Assembly (NCBI GenBank): GCA_027704905.1
Contig: CM051007.1
Span: forward strand, 22,446,812 to 22,510,811
Length of the DNA stretch: 64,000 nucleotides
Source: Muraenolepis orangiensis
Taxonomy: Eukaryota; Chordata; Actinopteri; Gadiformes; Muraenolepididae
Direction of reading: 5' to 3'
Shown here: one piece after another, positions 1 through 12,319 of the stretch
How the letters are laid out: each line of letters starts with the position of its first letter
Numbering within the stretch: the first letter of the stretch is position 1
Program-made: the position numbers and the translations under genes
Notes under the pieces: generated by a model
The model's input: only the letters and a program-made list of their open reading frames with translations
Databases searched by the model: none
Told to the model about the DNA's origin: nothing

Positions 1-445
1 GTATTGTTTAGCTTGAGTCAACAATCTATTATATTCTGAATTGCATGTCAGGTCACAGACTATAGTGATAATAGAGATCATATTAATAATGATAATAATA
101 GAGAATGGAACTTTTGGACACTTGGATCAAATGTCACATTTTCTATGGTGTAAAATGACGTCAATGTTTAGTCATTCCTATAGACGTTCGACATCATCAT
201 CAGTTCCAACATTATCACCCACATTTAGGGTGGGCACGATGGAAAACAGTTCCATTCTGACATACATTACCTCCAAAAGTCTTCATCAGACGAACAATGA
301 ACTGTTGTTCCTGTTGTCTCCAGGTTTGAGGGTGTTGTGGGGGCATGTCCTGCACTAGTCTTCAACAGCTCACCCACCACCATACCCTTAGGCCAGCAGC
401 ATCATATCCTAGAACAGCATCAGTGCAAATACAGCTCAGATTTTA
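1..445. other. Intergenic, no gene recognised
   Basis: AT-rich sequence with short open frames that resemble no family I know and lack splice signals or conserved motifs. I see nothing functional here. Confidence 0.5.
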
Positions 446-685
446 GGGGCTCAGCCGGGTAGAGCGGTCGTCTGACAACCCCAAGGTTGATGGTTCCCCT
501 GGCTTCTCCTAGCAAAGAGTCAAGGTTTCTCTCAGCAAGACACCCTCACCCTAACTGCTCCTGACGTGCTGGCTGTCTCCTTGCATGACTGACTCTCGCG
601 GCCGGTGGATGGATGAATGAATGGGTGAATGTGAGGCGTGACTTGTAAAGTGCCTTGGATAAAAGCTCTATATAAATATTACCAT
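446..685 (+). repeat. tRNA-derived SINE-like element
   Basis: Starts GGGGCTCAGCCGGGTAGAGC, which resembles a tRNA head with an A-box, followed by a degenerate B-box region. It ends with the tail typical of teleost SINE/LINE pairs (TGTAAAGTGCCTTGGATAAA, then CTCTATATAAAT). Family not assigned. Confidence 0.6.
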
Positions 686-1350
686 TCACCAGATCACCCG
701 TCTGTCATCGTGTAACACAGCGGCTCACTGTGGTTGTTGTGGATTACGTTTTTGGTTGAAGAACATTGAATTGAATTGGTGCTGTAGAGATATAGATGGA
801 GACCATCGTACAACACATTTCTCATTGACTTTCGATGACATCGGGCAACTCACGAGGAATCGGATGAAGCTTCGGCGGGAGTCAGGAATGTCTGTACCTC
901 TGAATTGTTCGGGGTGTTTAACTTAGTATGTAATAGTATGTACTGCATAAGGTATCTTGGTATGAGCAAATTAAAGTTAAAGTTAGAGTTAAAATCACAA
1001 GCTGATGTTAGAATTGGAGCTAGCCTTGCCTAATGTGGAGACAGCGATGTTTCAATCGCGCTCAGGGAACATTGTTATCATTGTAGTAGAAAGGCAGGAG
1101 GAATGAAAGTGAGTGTCGCTCTAAAGGTCTGTAGGAAATGGGTGTGGCGTGTACTGTATGTGTAAAAGATTACATGATTGGGTGCGGATAAAGCTGTCCA
1201 GACCCTGAGTGCCTTGGATGAAATATTTCGACATGTGGGGAAGGGGGGGGGGGGTTAGGGGTTAGGGGTCAAATAAAAACTCTTACTCTTACTCTTCATA
1301 TATATATAGATATATATATCTATATATCTATAGATATATAGATATATACA

Positions 1351-1364
1351 TACACACACACACA

Positions 1365-1422
<58 letters not shown>
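1351..1422. repeat. (CA)n microsatellite
   Basis: Nearly pure CA dinucleotides preceded by an AT-rich TATATC/GATATA tract at about 1299-1347. Confidence 0.95.
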
Positions 1423-1425
<3 letters not shown>

Positions 1426-1671
1426 CTCCCTCTGACCTGGGGCACCACAGCGCAGCTTAAGGCAGTGTTTCCTCAAGGTTTGAGGGAACCCTTTGATCTG
1501 GTGTGAGTAACACACAGGGATCTGCATTGAGCCCGACCCAGTGGAGCAGCCGGCCCACACAGCACCAACACAAAGGGCAGCAGGCCTGAGCTCTGGATCT
1601 GGTGGGAGAGCCATGGGGGAATCCTCCCTGTCCCACCATCACTAGGCTAAGGGGAGGCTAAGGGGGGGGCG

Positions 1672-1673
<2 letters not shown>

Positions 1674-1739
<66 letters not shown>
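1674..1739. repeat. (GT)n microsatellite
   Basis: Pure GT tract, the reverse complement of the CA tract 250 bp upstream. The two could form an imperfect inverted repeat. Confidence 0.95.
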
Positions 1740-1742
<3 letters not shown>

Positions 1743-1811
1743 TTATAAAACCTTAAAACATACATTTTCAGCTGTCGACTGATGTCCATGGCAGTATATG
1801 AAGCATGTTAT

Positions 1812-1868
1812 TTTTAAGATAAGATAATAGGTTAGCTTTATTAATCCTAGACAGGAAATAATGAATTT
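1812..1868. repeat. LINE 3'-tail-like fragment
   Basis: Contains AAGATAAGATAATAGG, then CTTTATTAATCC and GGAAATAATGA. This resembles the 3' tail of common teleost LINEs. No ORF is attached. Confidence 0.4.
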
Positions 1869-2203
1869 CTTTGTGGCCCAGCAGCTGTGAAACGCCATTT
1901 GTGTGATTTTTTATTTTTTATCCGAAACCAAAAACAAAAACAGCAAACCAATACGCAAACGTGGTCACTACACATTGACAATCGGGGGGGGGGGGATAGT
2001 TTAGGGAAAAATAAAAGTAAAAATAAAAGTAAACTAAACATGTGCACAGATGCACATGTGTAGCGCTGGTCTTCCACGCCCACAGCTCAAGAGAACATGG
2101 GGGGGATCGGGACCAGCAATCATTCATGCCTCGCTGGGGTCTCTCTACGGTTCAACTTGATCTGCTGTTTGATTGCAGCAAGTAGCTTAATGTAACGCTG
2201 CGT

Positions 2204-2206
<3 letters not shown>

Positions 2207-2281
<75 letters not shown>
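2207..2281. repeat. (CA)n microsatellite
   Basis: Uninterrupted CA dinucleotide array. Confidence 0.95.
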
Positions 2282-2282
<1 letters not shown>

Positions 2283-2743
2283 CTGCAATCCATTGCCCCT
2301 CTTAATTATCCTGGGTTGAACCTGATGGAAAATGTGCCACAAGACATTGGAATGTAAACACGAGCCAGTGTGTGAACTCCCATATACATTACAAGCACTG
2401 TACGTATACTTAGCGTTGCTTCTCTTTGCGTTGCCTGGTCATCGACCATGCCGCTTGACGCATGACGCTTTGTAAAAAGAGAATACATTGTCTTGTGTGT
2501 ACGTACGATTGTGTGTGTGCGATGTACAAAGATTTGTATTGTTTACAACCCCGCAGCTTCTCTTTTTCTCATTGTGTTTCTCCTCCTTTTCCTCTCTGAT
2601 GGCCCCTATATTGCTACACCTCTGTGGCGAAGGCTTTGTAGAAACACAGCGTACGCGCTAAGGTTTGAGTTTCACAAGACCTTACGTCGTTGTGTTGATA
2701 TGGGTAAGCCTTGCTCTTATTGAAACAGAACACTATAATATAG

Positions 2744-2942
2744 TGGGGCAGCGGAAGCTTAAGTCTGTTGGGACTTGGCTTGGGAACCAGAGGGTCGCCG
2801 GTTTAACTCCTGAGGTGCCCTTGAGCAAGGCACCAGACCCCTACACTGCCGCCCCCCCTCCTGGGCGCTGTATATAAAATAGCTGCCCACTGCTCCTAAT
2901 ACTAGGATGGGTTAAATGCAGAGAAACTAATTTCACTGTGTG
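2744..2942 (+). repeat. tRNA-derived SINE-like element
   Basis: Begins GGGGCAGCGGAAGCTTAAG and has a B-box-like GGTCGCCGGTTTAACTCC. A body with GCCCTTGAGCAAGGCACC follows, and the tail is AAATGCAGAGAAACTAATTT. This layout is characteristic of teleost tRNA SINEs. Confidence 0.7.
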
Positions 2943-3222
2943 TGTGTTTGTGTGTTTGTGTGTACAAGTATGTGACCAATATAGAGGATTCAATCCTCCG
3001 GATTTAGATTTAGATGAGCAACATTGTCCTCCCCCTGTGTGACATAGCACGTGGGACAACTATACAACAGAACAACAATGGGACCACGCAAACTCATTGG
3101 GTTTGAACCAGCGGCTTGATGAGAATCTCTCTGGTGACCTCGGATGTGTGTGACTCCTGTGTATCTTTCGCGAAACTACAAAGAAAAATGGGATTCATAA
3201 AGACCACACAGTGATTTTCTCA

Positions 3223-3266
3223 ATGGTTATGGTTATGGTTATGGTTATGGTTATGGTTATGGTTAT
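3223..3266. repeat. (GGTTAT)n microsatellite
   Basis: About seven hexamers of GGTTAT. It differs from the vertebrate telomere repeat TTAGGG and is only a simple repeat. Confidence 0.9.
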
Positions 3267-3786
3267 TTTAAAGAGAGTAAGAGATATATCTTTTTTTTAC
3301 CTTACTAAAGTGAGGGAGCATACAAGCCAAACGTTTGAGCTGCAAAATGTGTGTGTGTGTGTGTGTGTGTGCGTGTGTGCGTGCGTGCATGTGCATGCGT
3401 GTAAGAGAGTGATTTTCAAAGAGTGGTTTCGAAGGGTGGAGTCGTTCTGGGCAAAGTTTCACTTCTCACGCCAGGTCTTCATTCACATTATACTTCATAT
3501 GTGCCATGTCACCTTGTACAGGCGGAAATGGCTTTTAAGAGCAGCATTTACCCCCCCCCCCCCACACACACACACACACACACACACGGTATACCACCAC
3601 CGACTCCAGGGTCAATGCCTTTGGGCGCTCTCTCTCACGACAACTCAACACGCACCTAAAGAGTTGAGAAAGAAATCCATTTGTAATGAAAAGGAGCAGA
3701 AACAGATTTCTTGATCCTTGATCAGAGGCCCCTTGATGCTGGAGCACAAGTAAAGCCTGGGCCTGCACCGACCCGCGTCAGGGTGG

Positions 3787-3816
3787 AAGGAAGGAAGGAA
3801 GGAAGGAAGGAAGGAG
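3787..3816. repeat. (GGAA)n microsatellite
   Basis: Seven GGAA tetramers in a row. Confidence 0.9.
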
Positions 3817-4319
3817 CGGGATTCTCTGGCGTGGCGTGAAGCCGTCGCCATGGCGATATAATCGCCATGATTGTGGCAATTCAGTTCCCGCTTGAGGTGG
3901 CGCGTGAACGGTTTAAGGACTTATTAAGGGACTATTAAAGGGTCCCCCAGTGACCCCGCCCACTCCCCTACCCCTCCACCCAGAACATTTCCAGTGGGCA
4001 GACAAAGACAAGTTAAAGTCAAAGTAAGTTACAAATATAAGACGAAGACAAAGTTTGTTTGAAATAAAAAATAAAAAACCTATAGTTTAAAATATAGTTT
4101 GTGGCTGTGGAAGAGGAGAAACACAAGCCACAGCCACAAATGCCATATTGACTAGAAGGAATGGCGGTGAACAGTTAGGAATGTCCATTAGTGAGGATTA
4201 GTCCATTGACGCTGACTTGAGGGATTCTGTGCTCACGACAACAGAACACTTACAAAACATGACCTCTGATGAGACATTAGGCATTGATTACACTGGAACA
4301 GATCATGGCTGTGGGTTTC

Positions 4320-4640
4320 AAGATTCAAGTTTCAAGATGTTTATTGGCCATTTGCAACAAGTACAATGGAATGCTTACTCCCCATTCCGTCCTGTGATAT
4401 GAATTTCCTACAACATTACATTACAGTCATTTAGCAGACGCTTTTATCCAAAGCGACTTACAATAGTGTGTTTCAACAAAGGAAGGTAAGAGAACAACTC
4501 GTCACCAGAAGTCAAAAGTGCATTTCATTTCTAACAAGTCTCCAAGAACTGAACCAGTGCTCAGGTAGAAGTACAATACGTTCAGGTAAAAGTACAGTAA
4601 GGGAAAAGTACAATAAGTTGGCAAACAATATGCAACAATA
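4320..4640. repeat. Teleost interspersed repeats (two adjacent elements)
   Basis: The first part (TTTATTGGCC ... ACAATGGAATGCTTACT) recurs at about 4713-4755 and 12712-12790. The second part contains CATTTAGCAGACGCTTTTAT and CCAAAGCGACTTACAATAGT, and is nearly identical over about 110 bp to 13225-13335. These are dispersed elements without an ORF. Confidence 0.7.
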
Positions 4641-5579
4641 TCTAGAACAATATATACCTATCTATAACAACAGTTCTATACACATCTATACTATACTGTA
4701 CTAAAAGATACAAGATACACGATTGTTATTGGCCAAGTACAATGGAATGCTTAAACAATACTGTAAACAACACTACTACCTATAATATGCTATACTATAA
4801 ACTATAAACCACACTATATACTTTACTATGTATGATACTTTATACTATACCAATACTGTACACAATAAAGTGACTGAGGGATGAAACCTACATATTGTGA
4901 ATTGTGCAAAAGGCATTTAGCTAAAAGCATTTCAGGAGGTCCCTGTGGTGTTCGGTTAGACCAGGGTCGGTGAGAGGATACCTGCATTTGAAATCAAGCA
5001 GCGCAAAGACATTGAAGAACTTTAGGTAGACAAGAGTTAATCTGCTGCCATCTGGAAGTTTGTATTTGTAAATGGGTTTTTTTTCCAAGGAAGGCCTGGG
5101 AAAATCTTCCCCAAATTAAGCTTTACATTCTTAGATGTTGTGGTATGGATTAATACAATAGAACAGCAACACATTAATGTTTATATAATTGTAATTGTAA
5201 CGCCTTAAGCTACCTTCAAAGTCAAAATGATGAACACATGAATAACAAACCTAAATGCATTCTACCAATCATCACTTCATAGATATGTTTTTCCGGCGTG
5301 AGATGGTCAATTTAACTTTAGCATTTTTAATAACTTACGTCTACGTCCTAAACGTCTACTTCCCCGTCATCCACTTTGACAAAAACACGTCAAAGCTACA
5401 CTGCAGCGACATCTGCTGGTTAGTTCCTGCCAGTAGCTCACTCGGCTGAAGATGCCATTCTTTTTAATCCACCTCATGATGGTCATAAAATGACAAGAGT
5501 GAATAGATGAATACATTATGCTGGAGGATGTTTACAATGTGAGATTGCTAGAATTAAAAAGCTAAGAAAAACCCGTACA

Positions 5580-6560
5580 CGAATGTAAGCATTTTATTGT
5601 TTTTGCTGGACATATTTATAAAGCATATAGACAGATTATAGAAATCAATACAAAATAAGTGGACCATTTGATTTACAAACTGTTGTTGCATCTTCCAGGG
5701 ACGGTTCTTTTCAACGTAGAGAAAATGTGTTAAGTGGTTTAATACGTTGTGCTATTTACAATCATCTTCATATGACATATTTGAAAGTTAAGAGCAATTC
5801 ATTTTGTACAGCTACGACCGAGCCGTAACCAACATGAGTCGGCCGCTTTGACGTGGTGTGAATATAAAACCAGATGTATTTTTATTCAGCAAAACAACTC
5901 CTAAAAAGTAACCAGAAAACCACAATCCTACCGCACGTATAGGTTCACCATCTGGGAGGTTACGATGCAGTTTATTGCAGTAGGCTATTCTAATTGACGT
6001 CACGTGATTTAACGCAACCTGTGCCACCTGCGGCTTAACGTGTGAATCGTTACTACATAGAGTTGAGGCCTCCTGTGGCGTTTATACAGTTTGTGCTCGT
6101 GTGTTTTGTGAACACACAGACGTTAGTGTTGCCTGCTACTTACGTCGTGCCGCTAGCGGAGCTCACCGGCAGGGACTAAAACCTCATACTACATGGTGCT
6201 GAAATTAAGTTTCATAGTTACAGACCAACAACTCCAACGTCCGACAGAAATATATACCGCAAAATAAACGTACATTAAACTATTGGTTTTCATGCACCAT
6301 GAAATGACATTCCTATTGTCATGGGGAAAATACAATGGATGGTCTTAGCATTAGTACGTGTTAGTGTGTGGAGCAAATTAAATAGTGCTTGGAGCAAATC
6401 AACAAACAATAGAGAAATAAGCAGAGAGAGAAGGAACGGGACACTCTCAAAACCCCACCGACCGCACGGTCCGGACTCACGAAAAGAGGAACACTTGGGG
6501 CTGAGTCTGGGCGAACACCGCTGGAAGTTACTATCCCCCACGCCCGCACCCCATACACAC
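5580..6560. other. Intergenic / possible stx12 3' distal region
   Basis: Unique-looking sequence with no ORF resembling a known protein. It lies downstream of the stx12 stop codon and its candidate poly(A) signal. No feature supported. Confidence 0.4.
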
Positions 6561-6570
6561 CGAGACACTT

Positions 6571-6576
6571 TTTATT
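6571..6576 (-). terminator. Candidate stx12 poly(A) signal AATAAA
   Basis: TTTATT on the plus strand reads AATAAA on the minus strand, about 106 nt after the stx12 stop codon. This would give a short 3' UTR; other sites further downstream are possible. Confidence 0.5.
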
Positions 6577-6681
6577 GGAACCCACCACAACATACACATC
6601 GACAGCATCTGGGGCGGGGAGGGGAGTGAAATAAATACGCCAGTTGGACGGTGGTAGGAGAAGTGCATGTGCGAACGCTCC

Positions 6682-9600
6682 TCATGACGCCGCCTTCCAG
6701 ATGATGATGCCCAATACTACCAGCACTACGGACATGACCAGGGCCAGGATGCACATCTTCTTACGGGACTTTTGCTGCGAAGAGAGCGAAGAGTGGTTAA
6801 AAAAGGGACACACCAGCACAAGAGCGCCAGGCTGGAAGTCGCGGTAACGGGGCAGTCGGGTGTTGCGATTGCAATTGCGGACGCCAGACACCACCGCAGC
6901 GCAACTTCTGTCCTTAGCTTCTCACGTTCTACCGGAATCCTCCTCAGCCTGACGGCTGAACACATCCAGGTCTAACCTTGCCGGCCGCAGCCAGACCCTA
7001 CTGACCGGGGAGGCACGTTCGAGCTGAGAGCTTGTGTTTCCTCGACTGTGAAACTGTGGGCTGCCGTGGTACGTTGTCTCTCGTTTGGTGGGCGTGTCAA
7101 AGGCATTACTAACTCGATCTGGATTGTTCTCTGCTGTTCTGGATGGCAAAAGGGCCATTACCGTCGAGGCTAATTTTGTAGTATTAAACACAGAGAATGA
7201 CCTTCTCGGCTGCCGTGGTCGCAACACTTGCGGAACACGGGGTGTTTAAAGCACTACCAGTGAAACAAACGCTTAGCTACGTTGTGTCGGGGCTAAACGC
7301 ACCCCTGGTTTCTATGGCTCTCTATAACATGCAGGAGGCACCGGAATGCTCCTCACCTGGTAGTAAGCTGCTCTCTGGAGCTGCTCGCCTCCCCGCTCCA
7401 CGTGGACCTCTGCATTCTCCACGTTGGCCTCAATGCTGTCTGCACACGGTGATGAGAGTCAAACGGAGCCCGTCAGCCATAGGGCCAGAGCCACGCAGGC
7501 TCACCAATGTTGGTTTATCAGCATTAGTGGAAATTAGAAGGGCCCCTATTACACCACCAGCTGTGAGAGTGATGAGGCATTACGAGCCGTTTCAAAATTG
7601 TCCCGCGACTTGTCGTTGACATGGCGACATAACAAAAGTGGGCGTGTCCACCATGATGTATGATGGAGGCCTGCAAGTTGGTACAAGCCGAAGGGTAGGC
7701 TGGTAGACGGATCTAGTCATCATACATCACGGTGGACACTCCCACTTGTGATGTCACGATGTCAATGGCAATTTTAGTCACATGACAATTTGGAAACGGC
7801 TTGTACCTGGGGATACAATAGGGACCCTTTAACCTTTTCTGTTTACTGATTAACCGGGTTAATTTTGTGTCAATGTGCACATGTGCATTGCTTTTCTGAG
7901 TGTGACACGTGTCAGTTGTGCAGCTGAAATGTTAAATCAGGAAGGACCAAGAAATAAACTCAATCACCAATCATATCTCCCTGATCGTGGATCATGACGG
8001 CTAAATCCTTGAAGATCTGGTTCACATCCGAGATATCCGACTGAAATTAGAGGACAAAATGAAATGAATAAACATGCAGATATTAAAAATCAATATACTT
8101 TGATTGAGGTCTTTATATTTGAGCCTGCCCTAGCCTAGACATGCACAATTACAATCAAGTATTATCCCACTACTGACCGAAATCACCTCCCCAACTTTCC
8201 AAATATTCACAACTTAGTTTTAGTTTTGCCATTGAAGACAACGTCTCTGCCTGAGCATTATATATTTTGCACCGTAAAAACAGAATACTTTGCTTGGCAT
8301 CACTCCAAACATAGTATAGAACAACACATGTTGAAGAAGATAACTGGCCTCTAGCTGCCGGATGTTTGTCTCCCTCTCCTTGATGAGCTCCAGGTCTTCC
8401 TCGGTTATGGCCGCCTCCTCGGTCTGCATGGTCGTCTGAGCCCAATCCTCTTGGCTTTATACACCACAACAACAACAACAACAACAGCAGCAGCAACAGC
8501 ATGAGCCACCATAAGCCCAAGATGAAGTTGCGCAATAGGTGTGTAATGCGTAAGGGACGTCTTACTTGTCAAAAGAGACTAGCTGTTCCTCCCCAGTGCT
8601 CTCTTCAGCCTAGAGAAGAGAAGCCATAGCCTCATTATCTGCACATGCTACAGAAGTCTCCTAGAATAACTAGACTGGTGTGACTTCCTATTTCTCATAA
8701 TGACTTTAATTAGTTAGTACAATAAAGTATTAACATGTTGGCCATACCGTATGCATCTTCCCAGGAGGACTTATTTTGGTTTGATAACAAGCCATTCCAC
8801 AGACCACATCAAAAGGGTTATTGAGAATACGTTGTGGACATACTAAACATACCTCTGGACATAGCTTTCATCTTACAGGAAAATCAAAAAAAGGTACAAG
8901 AGGTGAGGAATTGACTAAGCAATTAAAGACCCATGCTTTTTACTCGGCCAGTTACTACAGAATATATATATATATTTATATTTGTTTGTTTTTGACAAGT
9001 CATACACCACCGACCTACCGACAGGCGGGAGCCGGCTCTGGCCCGGGCCACAGACTCCTTCTCCTTGTCTGCAGCGCGGCGCTGCACCGACTGGAAGTTG
9101 TTGAGGGCTGCAGAGAAGTCGTTCATCAGCCGATCCCGCTGGAGCTTCTGCTGCCTCTGTGGACCAGAGAGATCACAGTCAGGAGAACCAGAGAGATCAC
9201 AGCCAGGTGAACCGGAGAGGTGGCAGTCAGGAGAACCGGAGAGGTCGCAGTCAGGAGAACCGGAGAGGTCGCAGTCAGGAGAACCAGAGAGATCTCGGTC
9301 AGAAGAATAAGAGAGATCACAGTCAGGAGAAACAGAGATATCACAGTAAGGATCATTTATAGTCTGCCTATCAAGGAGAGCACCTCTACACCACTATGGA
9401 CATTACACACTTTTCTTTTGGTTAAACGGTTTTGCTCGTCATATGTATGCTACCATTGTAGCATGGACATGTCTGTCCATTATGGCACCCATTGGACTCG
9501 TAACAATCCCTGGAAGGAGTGATCCCTCTTACTGCATTCCTTCCCAAGGTTTATTCCTTGACAATTAAGGGGATTTTTTTCTTGATCTTTGGTTAGGTAG

Positions 9601-10905
9601 GGTTCGAAGCTGTCATGTAATCTGGCCTGTGAAGCCCATTGAAACTGTGATGAAAGCTTGAGTGTGGAGCTTTTGTCTCCCCCTTCTGGCAGTGAGAGTA
9701 AGTAACGACACAAACACTCAACACTGCATAACACTGCATAGCCACTGATCACTTTATACCTTATATCAATTGTATATTTGTTGGAGCATCCACTCCAGAA
9801 ATGATTCTTTGACACTTGTTTGGATTCTCCGCCAAGGCTTCTGCCATACGACTAGTACTCCTAGAAGCCCTTAGAAGTTTACATGGGTCTACAATAACAA
9901 ACACGGCAGGGAAACTAAAGGTTGTAATACAAAATGATGAATAAATAAAATAAACATCTTGTGAAGCCTACAGTGGAAATTTGAACAGCCTTTTTGACTG
10001 GATGAAATACACGTTTCTCAACACATTTGGGAGGAGAAATGGCCAGTTCCACAATTAAACTTCAATGCCTTGTTTAATTTATTTATTTATTTATTTATAA
10101 ATGAATTCATTTATTTATTAATTGTTATGGTTTATGGCGTTACTTCAGAGTATAGCGAGCCAAAAGGCAGGCAACTTAATAAAAAAAACCTGTGAATTAT
10201 TGTAGTAAAAAGCCACAGCACTGCACTACAGACAAAATTAACAAATGCAGTGTGTGGCCACATGGAAAAACTCTCCAAAGTAAAGGACCAAAATGTCTTG
10301 GTCAGAGACCCCTTGCCAGATTACAAGGCCTCCCTAGACAGACAGATGATGATGATCATCAGCCTCAGATGATGCCTACAGGTACTTGCCTGTTCTGAGG
10401 GTGACATAGGCAAGGGGATGGAGCCTAGGTCTTTCAGCTGCTTGTTTGATTCTTTCGCCAGCTGGTTGGTATAGTGTTGCATCTGCTGTCTGTGAGATAA
10501 ACCCAGAGAAATTAAAGTGATAAAAGTTTGCTCATTAGAATTCGGCATATGGCCCAAAGAGGTGATCTCTTGTGTACGCCAAGGCACAATGTTTACAGGG
10601 GCTGGTGGGTCCATAAAAAAAAATGCAGACACTTACAGCCGATCTTGAAGTTCACTGTTATCTTGTTGTGTGCCCAGCTGGCCAACCATGACCTTGATCT
10701 GGGCAGCTGTAGTGGAAAAACAAAGCACAGTAATGTGATGGTATACAGTGATGGACCTGCACATGGTGATGTGAAGTTATACAGTGCACGGTGAGGGACA
10801 CCTACTGTTTTGTGTGATCTTTTGGATGTTGGCACTGCATGTCTGTATGACAGTGCCGAAGTCCCTTGGACCTGAACGAAACCCGTCTGGTTTGGTGTAA
10901 GACAT
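6682..10905 (-). CDS. stx12: Syntaxin-12 (syntaxin-13)
   Basis: Endosomal Qa-SNARE that drives fusion of early/recycling endosomes. Coding exons in order: 10905-10806, 10706-10637, 10489-10390, 9156-9019, 8609-8566, 8454-8349, 8040-7968, 7439-7357, 6774-6682. They total 807 nt (268 aa), and all phases agree. Visible parts: an N-terminal helical region, a Qa-SNARE motif including IFKDLAVMIHDQGD with the zero-layer glutamine, a basic KSRKK stretch, and one C-terminal membrane anchor (about 246-264). Human STX12 is 276 aa, so length fits. The start was chosen at 10905 because MSYTKPDGF aligns with the family N-terminus. Introns 3 and 6 have GC donors (CAG|GCAAGT at 10389; GAG|GCCAGT at 8348). 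A 5' UTR exon end at 11401 (CGG|GTAAGT) and an acceptor at 11022 indicate an upstream non-coding exon. STX7 is the close alternative, but the sequence details fit STX12 better. Confidence 0.93.
7538..7830. mobile_element. Hairpin MITE-like element in stx12 intron 7
   Basis: Long imperfect inverted repeat. The left arm has GGGCCCCTATTAC, GAGCCGTTTCAAAATTG and AAGTGGGCGTGTCCACC. The right arm has their complements (GGTGGACACTCCCACTTG, CAATTTGGAAACGGCTTG, CAATAGGGACCC). There is no coding capacity. The superfamily is not clear. Confidence 0.6.
9167..9358. repeat. 24-bp minisatellite, about 8 units
   Basis: Units follow the pattern GAGATCACAGTCAGGAGAAC plus CAGA or CGGA. The array lies in stx12 intron 3 and abuts the exon-4 acceptor at 9157, so in the transcript it supplies the pyrimidine-rich region (TCTCC/TGACTGTGATC units) before the splice site. 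It reads open in several frames only because 24 is a multiple of three. Confidence 0.9.
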
Positions 10906-11450
10906 GGCCTTCGACGTGACCCGATGCTGGAGCTTGGGAATGTATGGGAACTAGCCTGGTACCTATTGCTGCAGCACGGCGAAGACTCCCACGGAGCAAC
11001 GTACAGTCGCACGTATTGAACCTGAATACACACAACAGATCGGTACCGTTATCTATTTAGCAGTAACTCCTAGTGATTCCTAAGCTGTGTGACAGATCTG
11101 CTACCAGATCGATGTAGTTGTGGTAAGCTAAACAGGGGACGTTCCAGAGGATCCGGGTTGTCCTGACTGAATACATACCCAGTATAATTAACAACGTAGA
11201 GCGATTCAGAGCAACAAGTAACCAACTGCTTTCTTCCAACATTAAGCTAGCCCGTTATGCTAACTGCTTAGCAGTGACCCTTCAAGATAACTTTACACGG
11301 ACAGCAAACAGCGGCAGGTCTTTCCCGTATCAGAAAACAAATACACGTATATAGGCTAATGGGTATATCGGCTTTCACGTAAACAACACACACGACTTAC
11401 CCGTTAGGATGCTTCAAATAGCGGATATTTTTCTAGGCTGTTCCTACCAA
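10906..11450 (-). promoter_or_regulatory. stx12 5' UTR exons and intron
   Basis: Minus-strand acceptor TTCAG at 11022-11026 opens a 5' UTR exon (11021-10906) that continues into coding exon 1. Donor GTAAGT at 11400 closes an upstream non-coding exon ending at 11401. The transcription start is not visible but should lie within about 100 bp upstream of 11401. Confidence 0.55.
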
Positions 11451-11473
11451 ACGTCAGATTTCCTTGTCCTTGC

Positions 11474-11492
11474 GTAATTACGTCACGCAAAA
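11474..11492. promoter_or_regulatory. CRE-like site near the stx12 start
   Basis: TTACGTCA lies about 80 bp upstream of the stx12 non-coding exon donor. It matches the cAMP-response-element/ATF half-palindrome. Part of this site is inside the target-site duplication of the adjacent LINE fragment. Confidence 0.4.
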
Positions 11493-11495
11493 CGT

Positions 11496-11730
11496 AAAGG
11501 GGTTCTGTACGGGTCGCCCAAGACGTGGAATAAACTGCCAGAAGATGTCGTCACAGCTCCTACAGTCGACTCCTTCAAGCGGCGCCTCGACGTGTACTGG
11601 GAGAACAACCCGCTGAAATGGGACTTCAAGCACAGTGTCATCTAGTCTCCAGTTTCGATTTCTATTGTAAAATTTTGATGTGGATATATAGACTTCGGCC
11701 TACATCCATCAATAAATTGTATTGTAAACG
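11496..11730 (+). mobile_element. 5'-truncated LINE 3' end with target-site duplication
   Basis: An open frame at about 11523-11645 reads TWNKLPEDVVTAPTVDSFKR, then RLDVYWENNPLKWDFK and a stop. This is the familiar C-terminus of non-LTR reverse transcriptase ORFs. An AATAAA-containing tail follows. The fragment is flanked by CGTCACGCAAAACGT (11481-11495) and CGTCACGCAAACCGT (11731-11745), a 15-bp duplication with one mismatch, so the insertion limits are clear. Confidence 0.8.
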
Positions 11731-12139
11731 CGTCACGCAAACCGTGCAGTCGGAGTCGACGCTAGTTGTCTTACACAGCAGTAAATTGACAACAAAATGT
11801 GTTTAATGATACACATTCACATTTGAATACAAATTGAGGACCATGTACTCTTCTAGAATGTGCTCATACGACTCGTGAGTGGTGCGTCTGTGCTGGTCTA
11901 CATTCCACAGGCCTAGACACCCCGATCATTAAAGCATCTTGTGACGGTCATGTGGTGCCCTGCTCTTAGTGAGCCCCAAGAGATGGTGAGAACACAGCAA
12001 GGCAATTGTTTGCCTTTACACTTCAGAAACTTGGTAGCCATTAAAACCAAATTCCCAAGCAATATTTACAGCACATGATCCTAGCTTGAATTCCAAAAAA
12101 AAATTGAACAGCAACAAGGGGTTTTCGTATATTCTTCGT

Positions 12140-12281
12140 TTTTAATGACAATGCAAGTGTACCACCAAACATTTTCATTAACAAAAAGGATCTACTGAAT
12201 CAACCAGCAGTACAGGAACGCAGTGAAGGGGCGACACATATAAAAAGAAAAAGAAATAAATCAGCCATGTACTCATTTATT
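12140..12281 (-). terminator. Candidate trnau1ap poly(A) signals
   Basis: AATAAA on the minus strand at 12276-12281 and ATTAAA at about 12139-12144, both downstream of the trnau1ap stop codon. I cannot tell which is used. Confidence 0.35.
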
Positions 12282-12319
12282 AAATAGACAGCAGTAAACA
12301 GAAATATAAACACAACCTT

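Noticed and set aside
3223..3266. Interstitial telomere repeat
   Set aside because: The unit is GGTTAT, not TTAGGG/CCCTAA.
9065..9362. Ser/Glu/Arg-repeat ORFs on both strands
   Set aside because: Created by the 24-bp minisatellite plus the stx12 exon 4 antisense.
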